The notes under the pieces were generated by a model that was not told where the DNA came from, searched no databases, and saw nothing but the letters and a program-made list of their open reading frames with translations. Of a DNA stretch of 64,000 bases, positions 13,559-27,600 are shown piece after piece (position 1 is the stretch's first letter; each line of letters opens with the position of its first letter). The translations under genes and the position numbers were made by a program. The DNA is from Coriaria nepalensis. Its lineage: Eukaryota; Streptophyta; Magnoliopsida; Cucurbitales; Coriariaceae. The stretch spans positions 1,314,501 to 1,378,500 of the forward strand of contig CP114488.1 of the NCBI GenBank assembly GCA_027186245.1. The letters are read 5' to 3'.

Positions 13559-16120
13559 TCCTCATATTCTATCATCTAGAGAATTTATCTGTGGAGGAAA
13601 AGCTTGTGGTTCGTAATATAGTATGAAACTGTTTGTGGGCTAACTGAAACATGGTATTTCCTCTTACGTGTTTGATTTATGTGTATTATTATCAAACAGT
13701 GAAATTGCAATGCAAGCTGCTTTTATTACTCGTGAAATAAAATTTGAAAATTTGAAATTGCTGTTGTTGTTGTACTGCAAGGTTATTGAGTAGTTATTTA
13801 TGTATATAAAATTGGAGTTAGAGGAGTTCTTTCACCTAGAGGTTTATTCAAAGAGCAACATAGTAGAATATGAAATTTTTGTTTTTGTAGTGTGATTTGC
13901 CCCCCTCTTTGTTGGATGATAGAATCATAATGGGTAACCTCGAGAGACAACTAACTAGCTATTAAGCTATCTCTAGAGAGAGAACTTATGGCTCGATTTG
14001 GGAACACTTTTTTATTGAGAAATTCAGACAGTTTGTTATATTCGACCAATCATAAGGTAAATATGGTCCGATGTAATAAATAATGTGATGTATAAAGACT
14101 CGTGAATGATCTTTTTAAGTGATTATATTTACTTAATATTTGTAATAATAAATAAATGATAAAATTTGTTTGTGCACGGAGCGTGTTATTATATGCACTT
14201 GGCACGTGATAATGAACCATTTAATCTTTTATAGTTCACAAGTAAAGTAAATTAGTATGATTGTTTTTTTTATTTTCCTAACATATACCAAATTTACCTA
14301 TATTTTCTCTATACTAAATTTACCTATAAATAAAGTAAAAAAAAGAAAAAAGAAAAGGGAATTAATATATTAATTTCATTTCTCATTTTTCTCTATTTTA
14401 GAATAAAAAATATTTTAATATTTAACGGTGAATATTTATTATTTAACAGAGATTCAGTAACAATTTATCATATTCCAAAAATTATTTTATATCGATGATG
14501 ATAACAACGCTTATATTATCATATTTAAAAAAAAGCGTAATCATTTAGTAATTTAAACCTTGTTTCCAAATCTACGAACACTTAATATCACTCATTCAAA
14601 AAGGTTCAATATTTTTGTATACGAAATAACAGAAAGCAAGAAATCAAACACTTAGTTCAACTTCAATACAACATCAATAAAGTATATTACAATTGTGGAT
14701 AGTTTCGAACAATCATATACTTAAAATTAAATGTCATGTCTCATTGAGTGAGAATAAGATGAACAGCAAGCCGACCCTCTAATTTCCAAAACCACTTACC
14801 ATTACTTGTTCATTAATATATTTATTTATGGGTCCACCCCTCATATATATGTATTTTGAAAAATATTCTAGAAACAGCATAAATTTAGTACTTAGATAAT
14901 ATTAATTATTAAATTAAATATCACTTTTCGATCAAAATTTAATTATAATACACTAATCTAAATTCTAATTAATTAGTTTAAGGGTTCTGCTTAATTAATT
15001 ATATCCTTAATTATAAATAGTTGAATCTTATTTTAAACTTATCAAATTGAGTTGGTTGGTTTATCAAAACATAAACCATTTTAATAAGTTTACTTAAATA
15101 CACTAAATCATGTTTGATCTAAGTTTATTATACTATTTTCTCTTTCTTCTTTTTTTCTTCTTCTTTTTTTTTTTTTTTTAAGTAAAAATTCTTCATATAC
15201 TTTTAATAATAAGATATAAATTTCGAGAAAGTAATAGAGGTTATTACATTATTAAATAAAAAAAAAATAACATACTCGGAATTAAAACCCGACTTTATCT
15301 TTTCATTTTTAAATATTCCAAAAAATCAAAATGTGACTCCAAAACTTCCATTAACATCCCATTAATTCATCCCTTAACTTAGGTAGAACTTATACATTCA
15401 ATATCTATCAATATATATGTCTTAGGGAAAAAAGGAAGTTGAAAAGGAATATTTAAGTGATGAATAAAGTGGAAATTTTTTTTTTTTTTTTTCACTAACT
15501 AAAAGTCCAGAAAAATTAGTGTAAGTAGATGATTGTTCGATATATACAGTGGCTCCAAAAATCTGATGGTACAGATGGATGGTGCATTTTCATATTAATA
15601 TATGCTTTCTTTCTTTCTTTTTTTTCTTGACAAAAAACATCAAATCTAAGACTGATTTTGATTCCTCTTATCATAATGGGATGTTGTCGTGCCATTTGAA
15701 TTACCAGCTACGTTACGTACCTAATCTAAGCTGCCAAAAATTTGAGAATCTCATTCATAAAGTTAATATTCATACATGATACATTTAAATATTATTTATT
15801 AATTATTCATTGTAATAGTGACTTTTCACTTAGTTAATTAGCTGTGAAATTACAGATTAATTATAACCAAAACATGTCATGACCTCTACCTAGCTAGCTA
15901 GCAAGATCATGTAGCAGCAGCGCGTAATGGAAGCTACATGATTACCGTTATATAGAAGAACTTCTTAATAACTGAAAAAAAATAAAAATAAATAAAAAAA
16001 GCTACAAGACCAAGACCAAGAGACAACATATACCAAGTTATCATGTATAGGAAGTACCAATTCACTTAAAAAAATTTCCACTCTATTTTAATAAGACGGC
16101 CTATTTTGTAATCCAACGCA

Positions 16121-16124
<4 letters not shown>
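13559..16124. other. Long AT-rich intergenic region, no gene seen
   Basis: About 2.6 kb of very AT-rich DNA between the zinc-finger gene and SWEET. It contains poly-T tracts (15120-15180, 15478-15492) and many short A runs. The only ORF over 60 codons (15579-15779) has no recognisable family. Likely old degraded transposon DNA, but I could not identify any ends. Confidence 0.5.

Positions 16125-16158
<34 letters not shown>
16125..16158. repeat. (TA)n microsatellite
   Basis: About 17 uninterrupted ta units, some 430 bp upstream of the SWEET start codon. A shorter ta run lies in SWEET intron 2 near 16913-16930. Confidence 0.95.
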
Positions 16159-16159
<1 letters not shown>

Positions 16160-16585
16160 CGGCTAACTGTGGCACAATAAAGTAGTTAATTAGGGAAGAG
16201 ATTTGGATGAGTTGGGTACGTGGGCAGAATAATGTTCTTGTCGAAAGGAGTCGCCTTCAGATAATCTATCCATCTGTAAGCTCGCTAGAGCTAAGTAGGG
16301 AAGTTAGAGAATCTTAGTTGAAGCTTATTGCATACTTTTTTGTTTGTTCCAAGATTCCATGTGCTGGTATAAATTGAAGAGACCAGTGCGTAGATTATCA
16401 TGACTTGCAAGTGAGCAATATCAATTTAAGTACGCAATTTTGCTAATAATTAGTATTAAGATAATTACTTGTTCAAGCATACCCACCCCCGGCTTCGCCC
16501 GATCGAGTCTCGGCTGTCCGGTACAAGAGAGCTAGCAAGTCCGAATTGTTGCAGTCAATTTCTTTCGTACAGCCACAAAAGCAAT

Positions 16586-18175
16586 ATGGTTTCTGCAGAT
16601 ACTGCTAGAACAGTGGTTGGTATCATAGGTACGTACGCGAAGTATAATATTCATGTTACGTGTTATTAATCAATGTAATTAAAATATATAAAACATAGTA
16701 GAGTTTCTATATCTGTTTCACTCACTGAAGTACTTGTGTTGTGCTGTTTTGATCATTTTGCATGCAGGAAACGTCATCTCATTCTTCTTGTTCACTTCTC
16801 CAGTGTAAGGCTTCAACTTCAACGTAATCAGAGGCTAGCTAGCTATATAGCTGTATAATCTTAGCATATTCAATAGCATACATCTATATATATGTAAATC
16901 CGATTAATCACAAATATATATATATATATAGTTCAATATATTGATTGATGTGGTATATATGCGTTCCATATCAAGCTAGATAAGGATGAAGTAATTTGTT
17001 AATTAATTGATGAATCAAATATCAGGCCAACATTTGTTGGAATATGGAAGAAGGGATCAGTGGAGCAATTTTCAGCCGTTCCATACCTAGCCACCCTTCT
17101 AAACTGTCTCCTATGGACCCTATACGGACTCCCCATGGTGCACCCGGGAAGCATCCTCGTCGTCACCATCAATGGAGGCGGCTCCATCCTGGAACTTTCC
17201 TACTTAATCATCTACTTGATCTTCTCAGACACAACGAAGAAGAGGCTCAAAGTGTTCCTCATCCTCATCGTTGAGCTCATTCTAATTGGACTTCTCGCCC
17301 TTCTTGACCTCACCATCGTTCATGGTCACTCGAAGCGCTCGGCAATTGCCGGAACATTCGCCATTGTCTGTAACATCATGATGTATGCTGCGCCATTGTC
17401 CATCATGGTAATTACTTATCCACTACTTATCTCTTGCATGAAATATTTGAGATGCTTTGTCTCTCTCTCTACATAACATCTCTTCATGGAGTACATAATT
17501 TGAAATTGGAACTGTTAGAATCATGCCATATCGATATCTATTATAAACATGTGGTGACGTTACACGATCTCAATTCTCAATCGATGAAATATATATTTCA
17601 TACATACTCTACTAATCGGAGAGTAGTACCCGTATAATCACTAACCTTAATCTACGGGTAAAAATATGCCTCATCTGATCGATCCATGACTAATATATAC
17701 CAATCGAATTTCAAACATATATGAGCATGTTTATTTGCTTGGGATGCAGAGACTTGTTATAAAGACAAAGAGCGTGGAATTTATGCCGCTTTTCCTCTCC
17801 ATCGCTTCCTTCGGCAACGGTATCGCTTGGACTGCTTATGGCTGCATCAAATTTGACCCCTTTATTACTGTACGTAATTACTTCTTCCATTCTAGTTCTA
17901 AATTATAGCCGTAACCAAAATGGGTCTATAATGATATTTTAATATCGGGTTTGGATTAGGTCCCAAATGGGCTGGGTTTAGTGTTAGGGGTGGGCCAGCT
18001 GATACTTTATGCCACCTATTACAAGTCTACAAAGCGACAGATGGCAGAGAGGATGAGATCAAGCAAAGGAGAGCAGACGTGGCAATCAGACTCAGAAGGG
18101 GTTGTCAAAGGCTCTTCTGATCTAGACTCATGGAAGGTGGGGGTCAAAATCCCATCCGAGATTAATGGGCCTTGA
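16586..18175 (+). CDS. SWEET: SWEET sugar transporter (clade II-like), 5 exons
   Basis: Uniporter-type sugar efflux carrier of plasma or organelle membrane. Exons: 16586-16628, 16768-16804, 17026-17407, 17750-17869, 17960-18175 (798 nt, 265 residues), all phases consistent. Two MtN3/saliva triple-helix bundles are visible: [16 protein letters not shown], then [20 protein letters not shown] in repeat one, and [11 protein letters not shown] with [11 protein letters not shown] in repeat two, giving seven membrane segments. [20 protein letters not shown] is most like SWEET4/5/7 starts. The cytosolic tail (from about residue 216) is charged and Ser-rich. Most plant SWEET genes have six exons with sizes 37, 162 and 120 nt recurring. 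Here 37 and 120 are present, but the third and fourth are fused into one 382-nt exon, suggesting loss of one intron. Exact paralogue not assigned. Confidence 0.94.
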
Positions 18176-18605
18176 ACCGCCCTTTACCGCGCCGTAACAT
18201 GTCAGCCCGGCCCACCGGGATTATGTAAAACTAATAATAAATTAATAACGCACGGTTTGCATGCAGCATATCCTGTCTTTCCTTTATTTCAGGCCATAAT
18301 GACGTAGAGGTTTTTGTTTGTACTCCTCACTGCAAGGACCAATATTATGCATTCACCCTGTTTCCTGCAAAATAATCAAGTTTTCAAGCATGAAGCTTAG
18401 TTTATAGATAATATATGTGCCTCTTAGTATCGTATATAATGCAAATGATGATTAGAAATCGCTTCACATTGAGCCCTAAATATGAGAAATCATAGTCAGG
18501 GCTGTCCTATTGTAGATATACAATCTATATTTGCATATATAGAGTCCGAAATTGCATATATATACAAGTTGACAGAAAAGCTGTGTATGTGTTATTGCAT
18601 ATAGC
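18176..18605. other. Convergent 3' flanks of SWEET and the DUF2439 gene
   Basis: About 430 bp between the stop codons of two convergently transcribed genes. It contains AT-rich sequence with several aataaa-like motifs. No separate gene. Confidence 0.55.
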
Positions 18606-21600
18606 TCAGAATCCGAGGTCAAAACTCGGGCAATTCTCCATTTTTGTTGAATCTAGACTCCGCTTGGAACTCGTAGTTGCATCATCAGTAGGACCAGGTG
18701 AAGGAGCCAAGTTTTCAAGAAACCTTTTACTCTCTGTTTCCACATTGGCTGAATGAAGCTACATTAACAATTCAACAAACCATAAAAATATATCAATTCA
18801 AGACCAAAACTAGACAGTTCTTAAAATTGGACAATAGTAATGAAATGTATATGTGGTAAGTTAGGAATGATATGTGCATCTTGTTAAAATGTTGAATGAC
18901 AAATTTTGTGCTGCGTCATGAATCTCAAATCGATTGATCAACTACAGAAGAAATATGTTTGGGTAAACATAAGTAAAACAAGACAAGGAGAATCGTGGTC
19001 TAGACCTGGTTGGAGGTTCCGATCTCAGCATCCTCGACTAATTTGCTGTCACTAGCAGCTGAAGTTGCTGCAGACTCGCAAGTAAGATAAAATATTCAGT
19101 TCGCTGATGATAAGTTTGAAAAGACCAAGGGATTGCTAGAGAGTTGATCACTCACTTAGTTTCCCCAAGCACAGATTTTTGCTTAATATATCAACTGGAG
19201 AAGCTTTTTGGTTTAGATTTTCTTCAGGGAGATCCAACATGGCAGAATCCAAAGATTCAGGGGCCTTAGATGAGGAAGCCTGTGCTATCATGCTGTTCTG
19301 AGTATGACTTGCAGCAGTGCTCGAGCAACTAATTGGCTTCTGGAGAATGGACAAAATTTGATTGGCTGCAGGAAACCAAAAAAAAAAACATCATTTTTCA
19401 GACCACAGGAGATATTATCTTTTTCCTTTTTCAAATAATTTACCACTGAAAAATATATCAAGATGAAATACTGAAACAAATTTATTGTCTTTCCTTGGGC
19501 ATGGGTGATGGCACATGGGGCCGTGATAACCTAATTTCTAATATTACAAACAGACACACAATCTCAAAAATGGAGTGACACATTACAGAAGATTGCTTCT
19601 AATTTCAATAATATTGTTTGACAGTCACTATGTAAAAGGTAATCATGACAAACCATCACGTAGAGGCTTGTTCGTAACCAGTGCCTCCATGCTCGATTTA
19701 TTCTTGTCTCCATGAGAAATACCAAGTTTCAAATCATGTTTCTTAGAAGTAGTGTCATTTAGAGGTTTTCCTGCAAGTTCATGCAGCCATTCCAGAGAGG
19801 ATCAAGATCTGTAGCTCCATGCAAGTATTCACTTCGGAACTAACAATTTATAGCAGAAACAGACCTTCAGTACTTTCATATGGATCACCAACCTCCACCA
19901 AGTATTTTGGTAGCTCAAGCGTACATCCTGTTCCAACATCTACAGATAAACTGAGGTGTTTGCTGCTCAGAATGGTTTTGTCTTCATTTAGTAAAGAAAC
20001 CTGATATAACAGAATTGTTGATGTAGAAAACAAGTAAGACATATGTCAAGAACATCATGACTTGCCATACAACAAAACAAGTAGGTCTTTTGAAAATGGT
20101 AAGAAGTATCCCCAGAACTAGGGAGCATTACATTCTTATTACTCCACCATGAATTCTCAATTTTGAGGAGTATATTGTCAATTGGACCAGTTTTCTCTAT
20201 TAAATAAAAAAAAAATTCTAATACAAACGTGATTGCAGCTAATTTACACTAGTTATGGAATTCTAAATATATACAAATATTAACAGCTAGGCTATTAACA
20301 AATATGGTAAATCACAGTTAATATATAGATCCATGTGACATCCCTCTCAAATTGATGATGGGCGATCAAGAAGCATCAATTTGCTCACAAGGAAGTAATG
20401 TCGTTGACGAGTCATAGTCTTGGTGAAGTGTATCAGTGAGTTGAAGATCTGTGGAGATATGCAGAAGGGAGAGCACGTTAGTGTCCACGGCCTCTCGAAT
20501 CGAGTAACAATCCACCTCAATATGCTTGACAATCCACTTCAATATGCTTTCAGCGTTCATGGTAAACCGGATTGACAGCAATCTGAATTTCACTAGTGTT
20601 GTCGGCATGAAGAGGTGTGGGATCCGATTGGGAGAAACCAAGTTCACGAAGAAGACCACGAAGGCAACCAATTTCATAACAAGCAGCAAAAATTGCACGA
20701 TATTCAAACTCAATAGATGATTTCGAAACACGGGCCTACTTCTTGTTTTTCCATGAGATTAAGACTTGAGGATCATACACCATCCCGTGACCAAGCGACG
20801 AGTATCTGGACACCCAGCTCAATCAGCATCACTAAAAGCACCAGGGCGAAGAGGAGAACCAGCAGAAAAAATAAACCCAACTAGGAGTTCCTCGAAGATA
20901 GTGAATAATGCGTCGTGCAGTAGCAAGATGAAGATGACGAGGACTGTGCATAAAGTGACTCGCCTGTTGAACAACAAAAGAGATATCAAGTCGTGTAATA
21001 GTCAATAGTTCAGGCTGCCACCCAATTGCTGATACTCTCAATAGGATCAGAAAGAAGATCACCCTCTTCACTTCAAAATTCTACAGTAACCTCCATTGAA
21101 GTATCCACAGAAGATGAATCCTTGAAACCCGCTAAGAGAATCAAATCTTGAGTATATTTGTGTTGGTTCAAGAATATACCAGACGAATCGGTTTGCACCT
21201 CTAATCCCTAAAAATATGTAAGCTATCCAAGATCCTTCATATGAAAAGAATCTTGAAGATGCTACTGAAGTCGGGTAATCAACATAGAATCAATGCCAGT
21301 GATAACAATATCATCAACGTAATCAAATAGTAAGACCATACCATCCGAAGTTTTGCAAAAAAACAAAGAAAAGTCGTATTGACTTTACACAAACGAGGAA
21401 CAAAGCAAAGTAGATCGAAACTTCTCAAACCATACCCAGGGAGCCTGTTTTAAACTATACAAAGACCACTTCAACTTACACAAATGAGAGGAAAAAGAAA
21501 ATAAATCCGGTGGAGGCTTCATGTAAATATCCTCCTTCAGATCACCGTGAATAAATGCATTTTTGACATCCATCTGATAAAGTGACCACCGCTGAGAAGT

Positions 21601-24600
21601 TGCAATAGAAAGAACAGGACGTACTGTAGACATCTTTGCCACCAGAGCAAATGTTTCTTCATAGTAGATCTCATACTCTTGTCGATTACCAAGTGCCACC
21701 AATCGGGCCTTATAGCAATCTAGAGTTCCATCAGAGCGAAACTTAATCGAGTACACCTATTTGCAACCAATTGCTTTAATAATGGACGAACAAAGGACAA
21801 CATCCCAAGTATGATTTTCTTGAAGAGCCCTAAGTTCCTCATCATTGCCTTTCGCCAACATTCATGTTTCACAATCTCAGAAAAATAAGGGGGAATGGGA
21901 ACAAAAGACAAGGTAGCATTAAGAGAAGTATGAGAAACACCATACTGATCCGAAGGATGTGAAACTCTAGTGGAGCATCGATGGCCAAGCTCAAGATGCT
22001 CAGAAGATGAATTAACAACCGATGTCAAATCAAGCTCAGTGATAGGCAGCTGACCAGGCTCAGATGCTGGGTTGATGTCGGGAAGAGGCAAAGTTGGTTG
22101 ATGTCTTGTATACCAATCCAGGTTTAAATCGCTCAGGAATAAGAAGTATCTCATCCAATAAATGATAAATATTGATTTCAGGAAAAAACTCAACATGTGT
22201 CTAAAAGAAAAATTAATTCTCAAAAAACACATCATAACAAGATATATGAATTCAGTAAGAGCAAGGATCATACCACCTATATCCTTTGTGTGAAATACTA
22301 TAACCCATAAAGGCACATTTAACAGACTAAGCAAAAAGTTTATGACGTTCATGAGGCAGCAAATGGATAAAACAAACACACCCAAGAGTATGAAGATTAA
22401 GATAGATAGGATGCTGATGATAAAGACGATAATATGGGGAATCAAAATGCAAAATGTGTGAGGGCAGTCGATTAATCAAATGAATAGCCATAGATAAGGG
22501 TTCAACCCAGAATTTAGAAGGAACAGAAGACTTCAAACATGTGTGGACTAGAAGGACATGAGTGTTGAGAGAAAATTTTTGTTGTAAGAAAGCATGAAAC
22601 TTATTGGACACGTATTTCCCACTAGAATCAAATCTCAAAACTTAAAGGCCTGTAGAGAATTAGGTCTCAACGTAGGTGACAAAAGTCTTGAAAATAGACA
22701 AGTCCTCAAATTTGGCATTAAGAAAATATACCGAAGTATATTGACTAAGATCATCAATGAACGTCACAAAATGCTTATAGTGAGCATGAGAAATGATAGG
22801 CGTAATGCCCCGTACATCACTATGTATAATATCAAAGCACTTTTCCGCACGACTACCATGAGAAAGAAATGGAAGAGTTTTACTCTTACCCAATTTGCAT
22901 GTAGAACATTCAAAGGATGAAGAAGGAGAAACTTTGTTTTTTATTACCTAATAAACTGGAATTCAGAAGATGAGATAAAACAACAGAGTTTGGTTGACCT
23001 AAGCGTTTATGTCATACCTCACTCTTATTATTAGCCGTCATACAAGAAAAAGATAAATAATTAGAAAAATGTAGCAGAAACAATCTCCTAACTTTAGGCC
23101 CTTTCCCGAGTATTTTCCCCGACACTTTATCCTGAACAAGACAACCGGCACGATAAAAATGGACATCACAGTTGTTATCAACTAATTGACCAACTGAGAT
23201 AAGATTAGTAGATAATTGTGGGGATATAAAAACTTCACGAACTGAGGAATTAAGATTCCTGACAACATTAATAGAGATATGACTTCCGTTAGCTATTTGA
23301 ATATTAGAAGTACCATGACATGGGCGAGTATTGCAAATAAAATTAAAAGAACCTGTCATATGATTGGATCCACCATAAACAATAAGCCTAGACTGAGATG
23401 AACAAGTCTTTTTACCTTAAAGCCTTAAGGCAGAAAAGGTAGAGACAATCATCTAGTGCACCATTTCTAGAGGTAACAAAACTTAGGGCTAACGGAGGAG
23501 ATGAAGTGAGTGATGCTAGCCGAATAAGCAATAGCCGAGCGATTCTGAGATCGAATGGTACACTCTTTGATAATATGACCTAGTTTCTTACAATAGTTGC
23601 AAAATTTCTTAACACAATTTACGACAAGATGACCATACTCCTTGCCGCAGAAACACTGGACTTTATGCATATCTCAACCTTTTCCTTTCCCATGAGCTAC
23701 ATAAGCAACCATATTAGGCCGAGATGTCTGTAAACTAGCTTGTGTAAGAAGACATTGCTCTTCACGAAGTAATTCACCAAAACAATTATCCAATGATGGA
23801 GAAGGAACCAGATTCATCAAATTAGAGTGAGTAACTTCAAACTCATATCATAACTTCATCAGAAATTGATCTCTCTTACTTTGTTCATGAATCACCTAAA
23901 CATCAGAGAGAGAAGCAGTAGGGATCTATGCATAAATCATGTTAGAGAGCTCTCCCCATAAATTCTTAAAACCAGAAAAATACTCTGGAATAAACATATT
24001 GCCTTAATTGTAGTTGGGAATCTCATAATCCAATTGAAAGCAGCAAGAGGTGTTCTCCCGTGTGTACACCTTCAAATATTCCCACATAGTTTTCGTAGTT
24101 TTGTAAGGCTTCAAATTGAGCATGACAAGGGAATCAATGAACCCTAAGATCCACGTCATCACGCAGGCATCATGGACTGTCCATTGTGCTAGTTCCTTAG
24201 CATCATTAGGTGTTGGAGTATTGGCATCTATATGACCCCACAAATCCTTGCCTGTAACAAACATTTAAAACTGAAATTCCCAAGCAGAATAGTTCTTACT
24301 CGTGAATTGAACCGCAAAAGATTCGGACGCTATTAGTAGACATGATGTTGGTAAAGCCAATCAGCAAGTTAACAAAATAATGCTAAAAGAAAATAGCCAC
24401 AAAAGTATAACCACCAAAGAATCTGATATTGATAATACCAAAAACCAATATATCACCATATATTAATTTTACCACAAAATAGTCAACCCACTAAAGTTGC
24501 TTTTACCAAGGAAGCAAAAGCAAAAGTAATAGATAACGTCAGGGGCCGAGGGAGAGGCGAGCGAGGGCTGGTGTTGCCCGCCCTCAGCTTGCCGTCCCCC

Positions 24601-27600
24601 AACCTCCGCCTCTAATTTTCGCCCAAATTTATAATAGGTTGATAAGTTAATTAGATATAGTTGGAGTAATTTTTACAAAAAGATTTGATAGCTTATTGGT
24701 AAAAGGTGCCACCTTTAGGTTTTAGTTTTAATGAGGGATTGTGGATTCAAATCCTTCTCTTACCACACTTTTTTTTTTGTAAATCACTGAGAATTGTCGA
24801 GAGCTTGACCACTATTCCGACAAAAACAGTAAACTACGAAGAAGCTGAGACAAATCCATCCACCACCGAGACAACTTGCGAGAAGAAAAACCACTAGATC
24901 TGGCAGTAGGTAACTTAATGAGAAAACCCTAATTTCGAATATTAGGCTCTAATACTAGGTCAATTGGACTGAATGCCTCTCATTGAGAGGGTTTTCTCTA
25001 TTAAATAGAAAAGAATATACCTAATACACTAATTATGGAATTCTAAATAAATACAAATATTAACAGCTAGGCTATTAACAAATATGGTACATCACAATTG
25101 ATATATCAATTCGTGTGACATATATTACTTATTGTAAAGCTAGTAAGTGGTAAGGCATCGCCCTTCCCCCCTTCAAACTCACCTGCAAACGTAGAAGGGA
25201 GAAAGGGATGGCTAATATCAGCTGCAGGAAAGATACATGCATCAAGTAAGTTGAAACAATTCAACCAACCTGATTGTGGTAGGAACCAGAGAAGGAAAGT
25301 TTCAGGATTCCATTGTGGTACTTCTTTGTCTTCTGAGTAATCTGACTAGTGTATAGCACATTCCACTCTGCATTAAGAAGAAATAAGATCTGAACCAATA
25401 TTAGAGAATGAATCCCGATAAAATAAATAAATAAAAAGGGCAACCTAAACTTATCCTTTTCTAATGCATAAGTGTGATAAACATTTCAACCCAGAAAAAA
25501 TTAGAAAGGGAATCATATCAAAGTTGCTCTTCTAAGACTAGAAACAAAAACCATTTTAAATCTAGTTGCTTTACCTATACGATCACAAATTCCTTACTAA
25601 ATGGACCCGCTCAAAAACTTGATAACATCAGGATCTTTTCAAACGCTAAAAGCTCAGATTAAAATATTGAGCAAATGGAGCAAGAAACTGGGATGAAGCT
25701 CAATGTTTTGGGGGCCACTAGCAGTATGAAGTACTACATACAGATTAATAAAGGAGTGCATAACAGGACTCTTAAAGGGAACAGGTTCGGCTAACACAGA
25801 TTAAAAGAGAAAAAAAATGCTACAATAAAGTTAATTATTATTATTTTTGCCTGAGGCCAGATATGAGAAATGAGAACTTTGGATACGAAAGGAGGTGCAA
25901 AACCAGGGGAGGGGGGGGGGGGAGCAGAGAAAATTCTGGTATCAACTCATAACAATAAAAGAATCTGATCATAATTATCACAATAACTAACCTTTTACAA
26001 CAGAATTTTCAGCTTTGGGACAATCATGTTGACCGTGCATTATCCCTGTCTTCTGAGCAGAATTGCTTCCTTGAACATGTAAATCAATTAGAGGTTCTTG
26101 CTTGCCCATGGAGTCTCCAATGTCAACCAAATGAGTTTCAAATGATATCGATTCACCAGATCTTATAACTTCATCTTTCTTTAGGAACCTGCTATCTAAG
26201 AATTTCTTGTTGGCATCATAGAGCATCGCCTAAAAATAGAGCAATAAACAGGACGTAAAATATGAGTACACGATTTAAATACACTCTCATGCTTGAAACC
26301 CATAAGATTATCATCTTGCAAGGAAGAAAAAATTAAGAAAGGAAGCTAAATACCTGCCTCCCCTGTAAGCCACAAATTTTAAGGCGTAGGAATCCATCAT
26401 GATACTTTTTTGCCTTCTGTGTAAGTTGAGTAGTGTATAGAACCTCCCATTCTATATTGAAAAGAAAGATACCAAAATTTTGGAATAGAATAAAATCCAA
26501 AGAGAGATCCATGATATTCATGTGCACATAGAAAACTGCAAATGAATAATATTAGTAATTGTATAGATAACGACAGCCAATTGGTTTATACCAATTTGAG
26601 TGCATTGACAGAGAAAGCATAAATGTGACGTTATAAAGCTATCCGGGCTGCTTTTGAAACATTTATCACTTTCAATCTGCTCATATTGCTATCAAAACCA
26701 AGGACTGTACACTCGGCATATTCTTTTGCAATTACTTACTACCTGCCCTGACTACTCATACACTCCTTTGGGCGAAAGATTCTTAAGGATTGCAAGCTTT
26801 TTTTCAGAGAAATTCCTAAAATTCACGGTTCTGGCAATGTTGGAATTCTATAGAGCTTCATCTATTCAATATTCATTGTAGAGAGCCTATAACTTATTAA
26901 ACAGAAGCAGGTGCCTCATGTAGCTTCAGTTGCAAATCTACTAACTAACCTGCTGTAGTAGTTTTTGTTGAATCTATACTACTCTTTGGTGTTCCATACT
27001 GTTGTAATTTGCTCTTCTTAAATTCTGCAGTGGAAGTAAACAGTTATAAGTTTCAGGATCTAAAGTCTAATCCCAAATTACAAAAAACGCGCCAAGAAGC
27101 AGGCATGGTGCTATGTTTAGGTGGAAACTGTGAATTTGTGACATCTTCCAGCAGGCTTCAATGTCATAACATAATCATTTGGCAGAACTAAGTAAAAGAA
27201 GCAAAAAAAAAAAAAAAGCAAACCAGAGCATAATCCAATGCAGCCAACCTCTAATAATTTTTTGTGATGGGCTTAGGGTTCGCCCTTTTGTATTCTTCTT
27301 GGCTACGGTATTCCTATCTCCTGAAAGAAAAAAGCAAAGTTAAGATCTCAGAATTAGCGGTGTCTCATAATTGGGGAAACAAAAAATTGACCAATTAGAG
27401 ACAACTCCAGTAGAAAACAGAATTATCTGAGAAAAGTTATATGTTATGCATCAAACCGGATTTCTCAGATTTAGGCTTGCAATCTCCATGGGGATCACCA
27501 ATATCAACAAGGTAAGAACTGAATGTAAGCGTTTCACCAGAGATAACCGCATCATTTTGCTTTAAAATCCTGCATTCCAGGAGCTTTTTGCAATCATCGT

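Larger units (their letters stand above)
20176..25120 (-). mobile_element. Ty1/copia LTR retrotransposon, degenerate, with 5-bp target duplication
   Basis: The element lies in intron 7 of the DUF2439 gene in the same orientation as the gene. It is flanked by the target duplication TATAT (20171-20175 and 25121-25125). Order read from the minus strand: 5' LTR, initiator-Met-tRNA primer site, gag (UBN2-like, 24264-24004; zinc knuckle C-x2-C-x4-H-x4-C near 23600), protease/pre-integrase (23359-23012), integrase core (22893-22327), reverse transcriptase (about 21756-21200, NAFIHGDLKEDIYM and a YVDD box near 21320), RNase H (21071-20400), purine tract GAGAGGGA next to the 3' LTR. The order IN before RT makes it copia. 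Many stops and frameshifts break gag and pol, so it cannot be autonomous. Divergent LTRs indicate an old insertion. Confidence 0.93.

Noticed and set aside
16469..16585. GC-rich plus-strand ORF start before SWEET (ccaccccggcttcgcccga region)
   Set aside because: Out of frame with SWEET for most of its length and lacks family features; most likely 5' UTR.
13559..16585. Organelle-derived DNA (NUMT/NUPT) or RNA genes in the long spacer
   Set aside because: No stretch resembling plastid or mitochondrial genes, rRNA or tRNA was seen.
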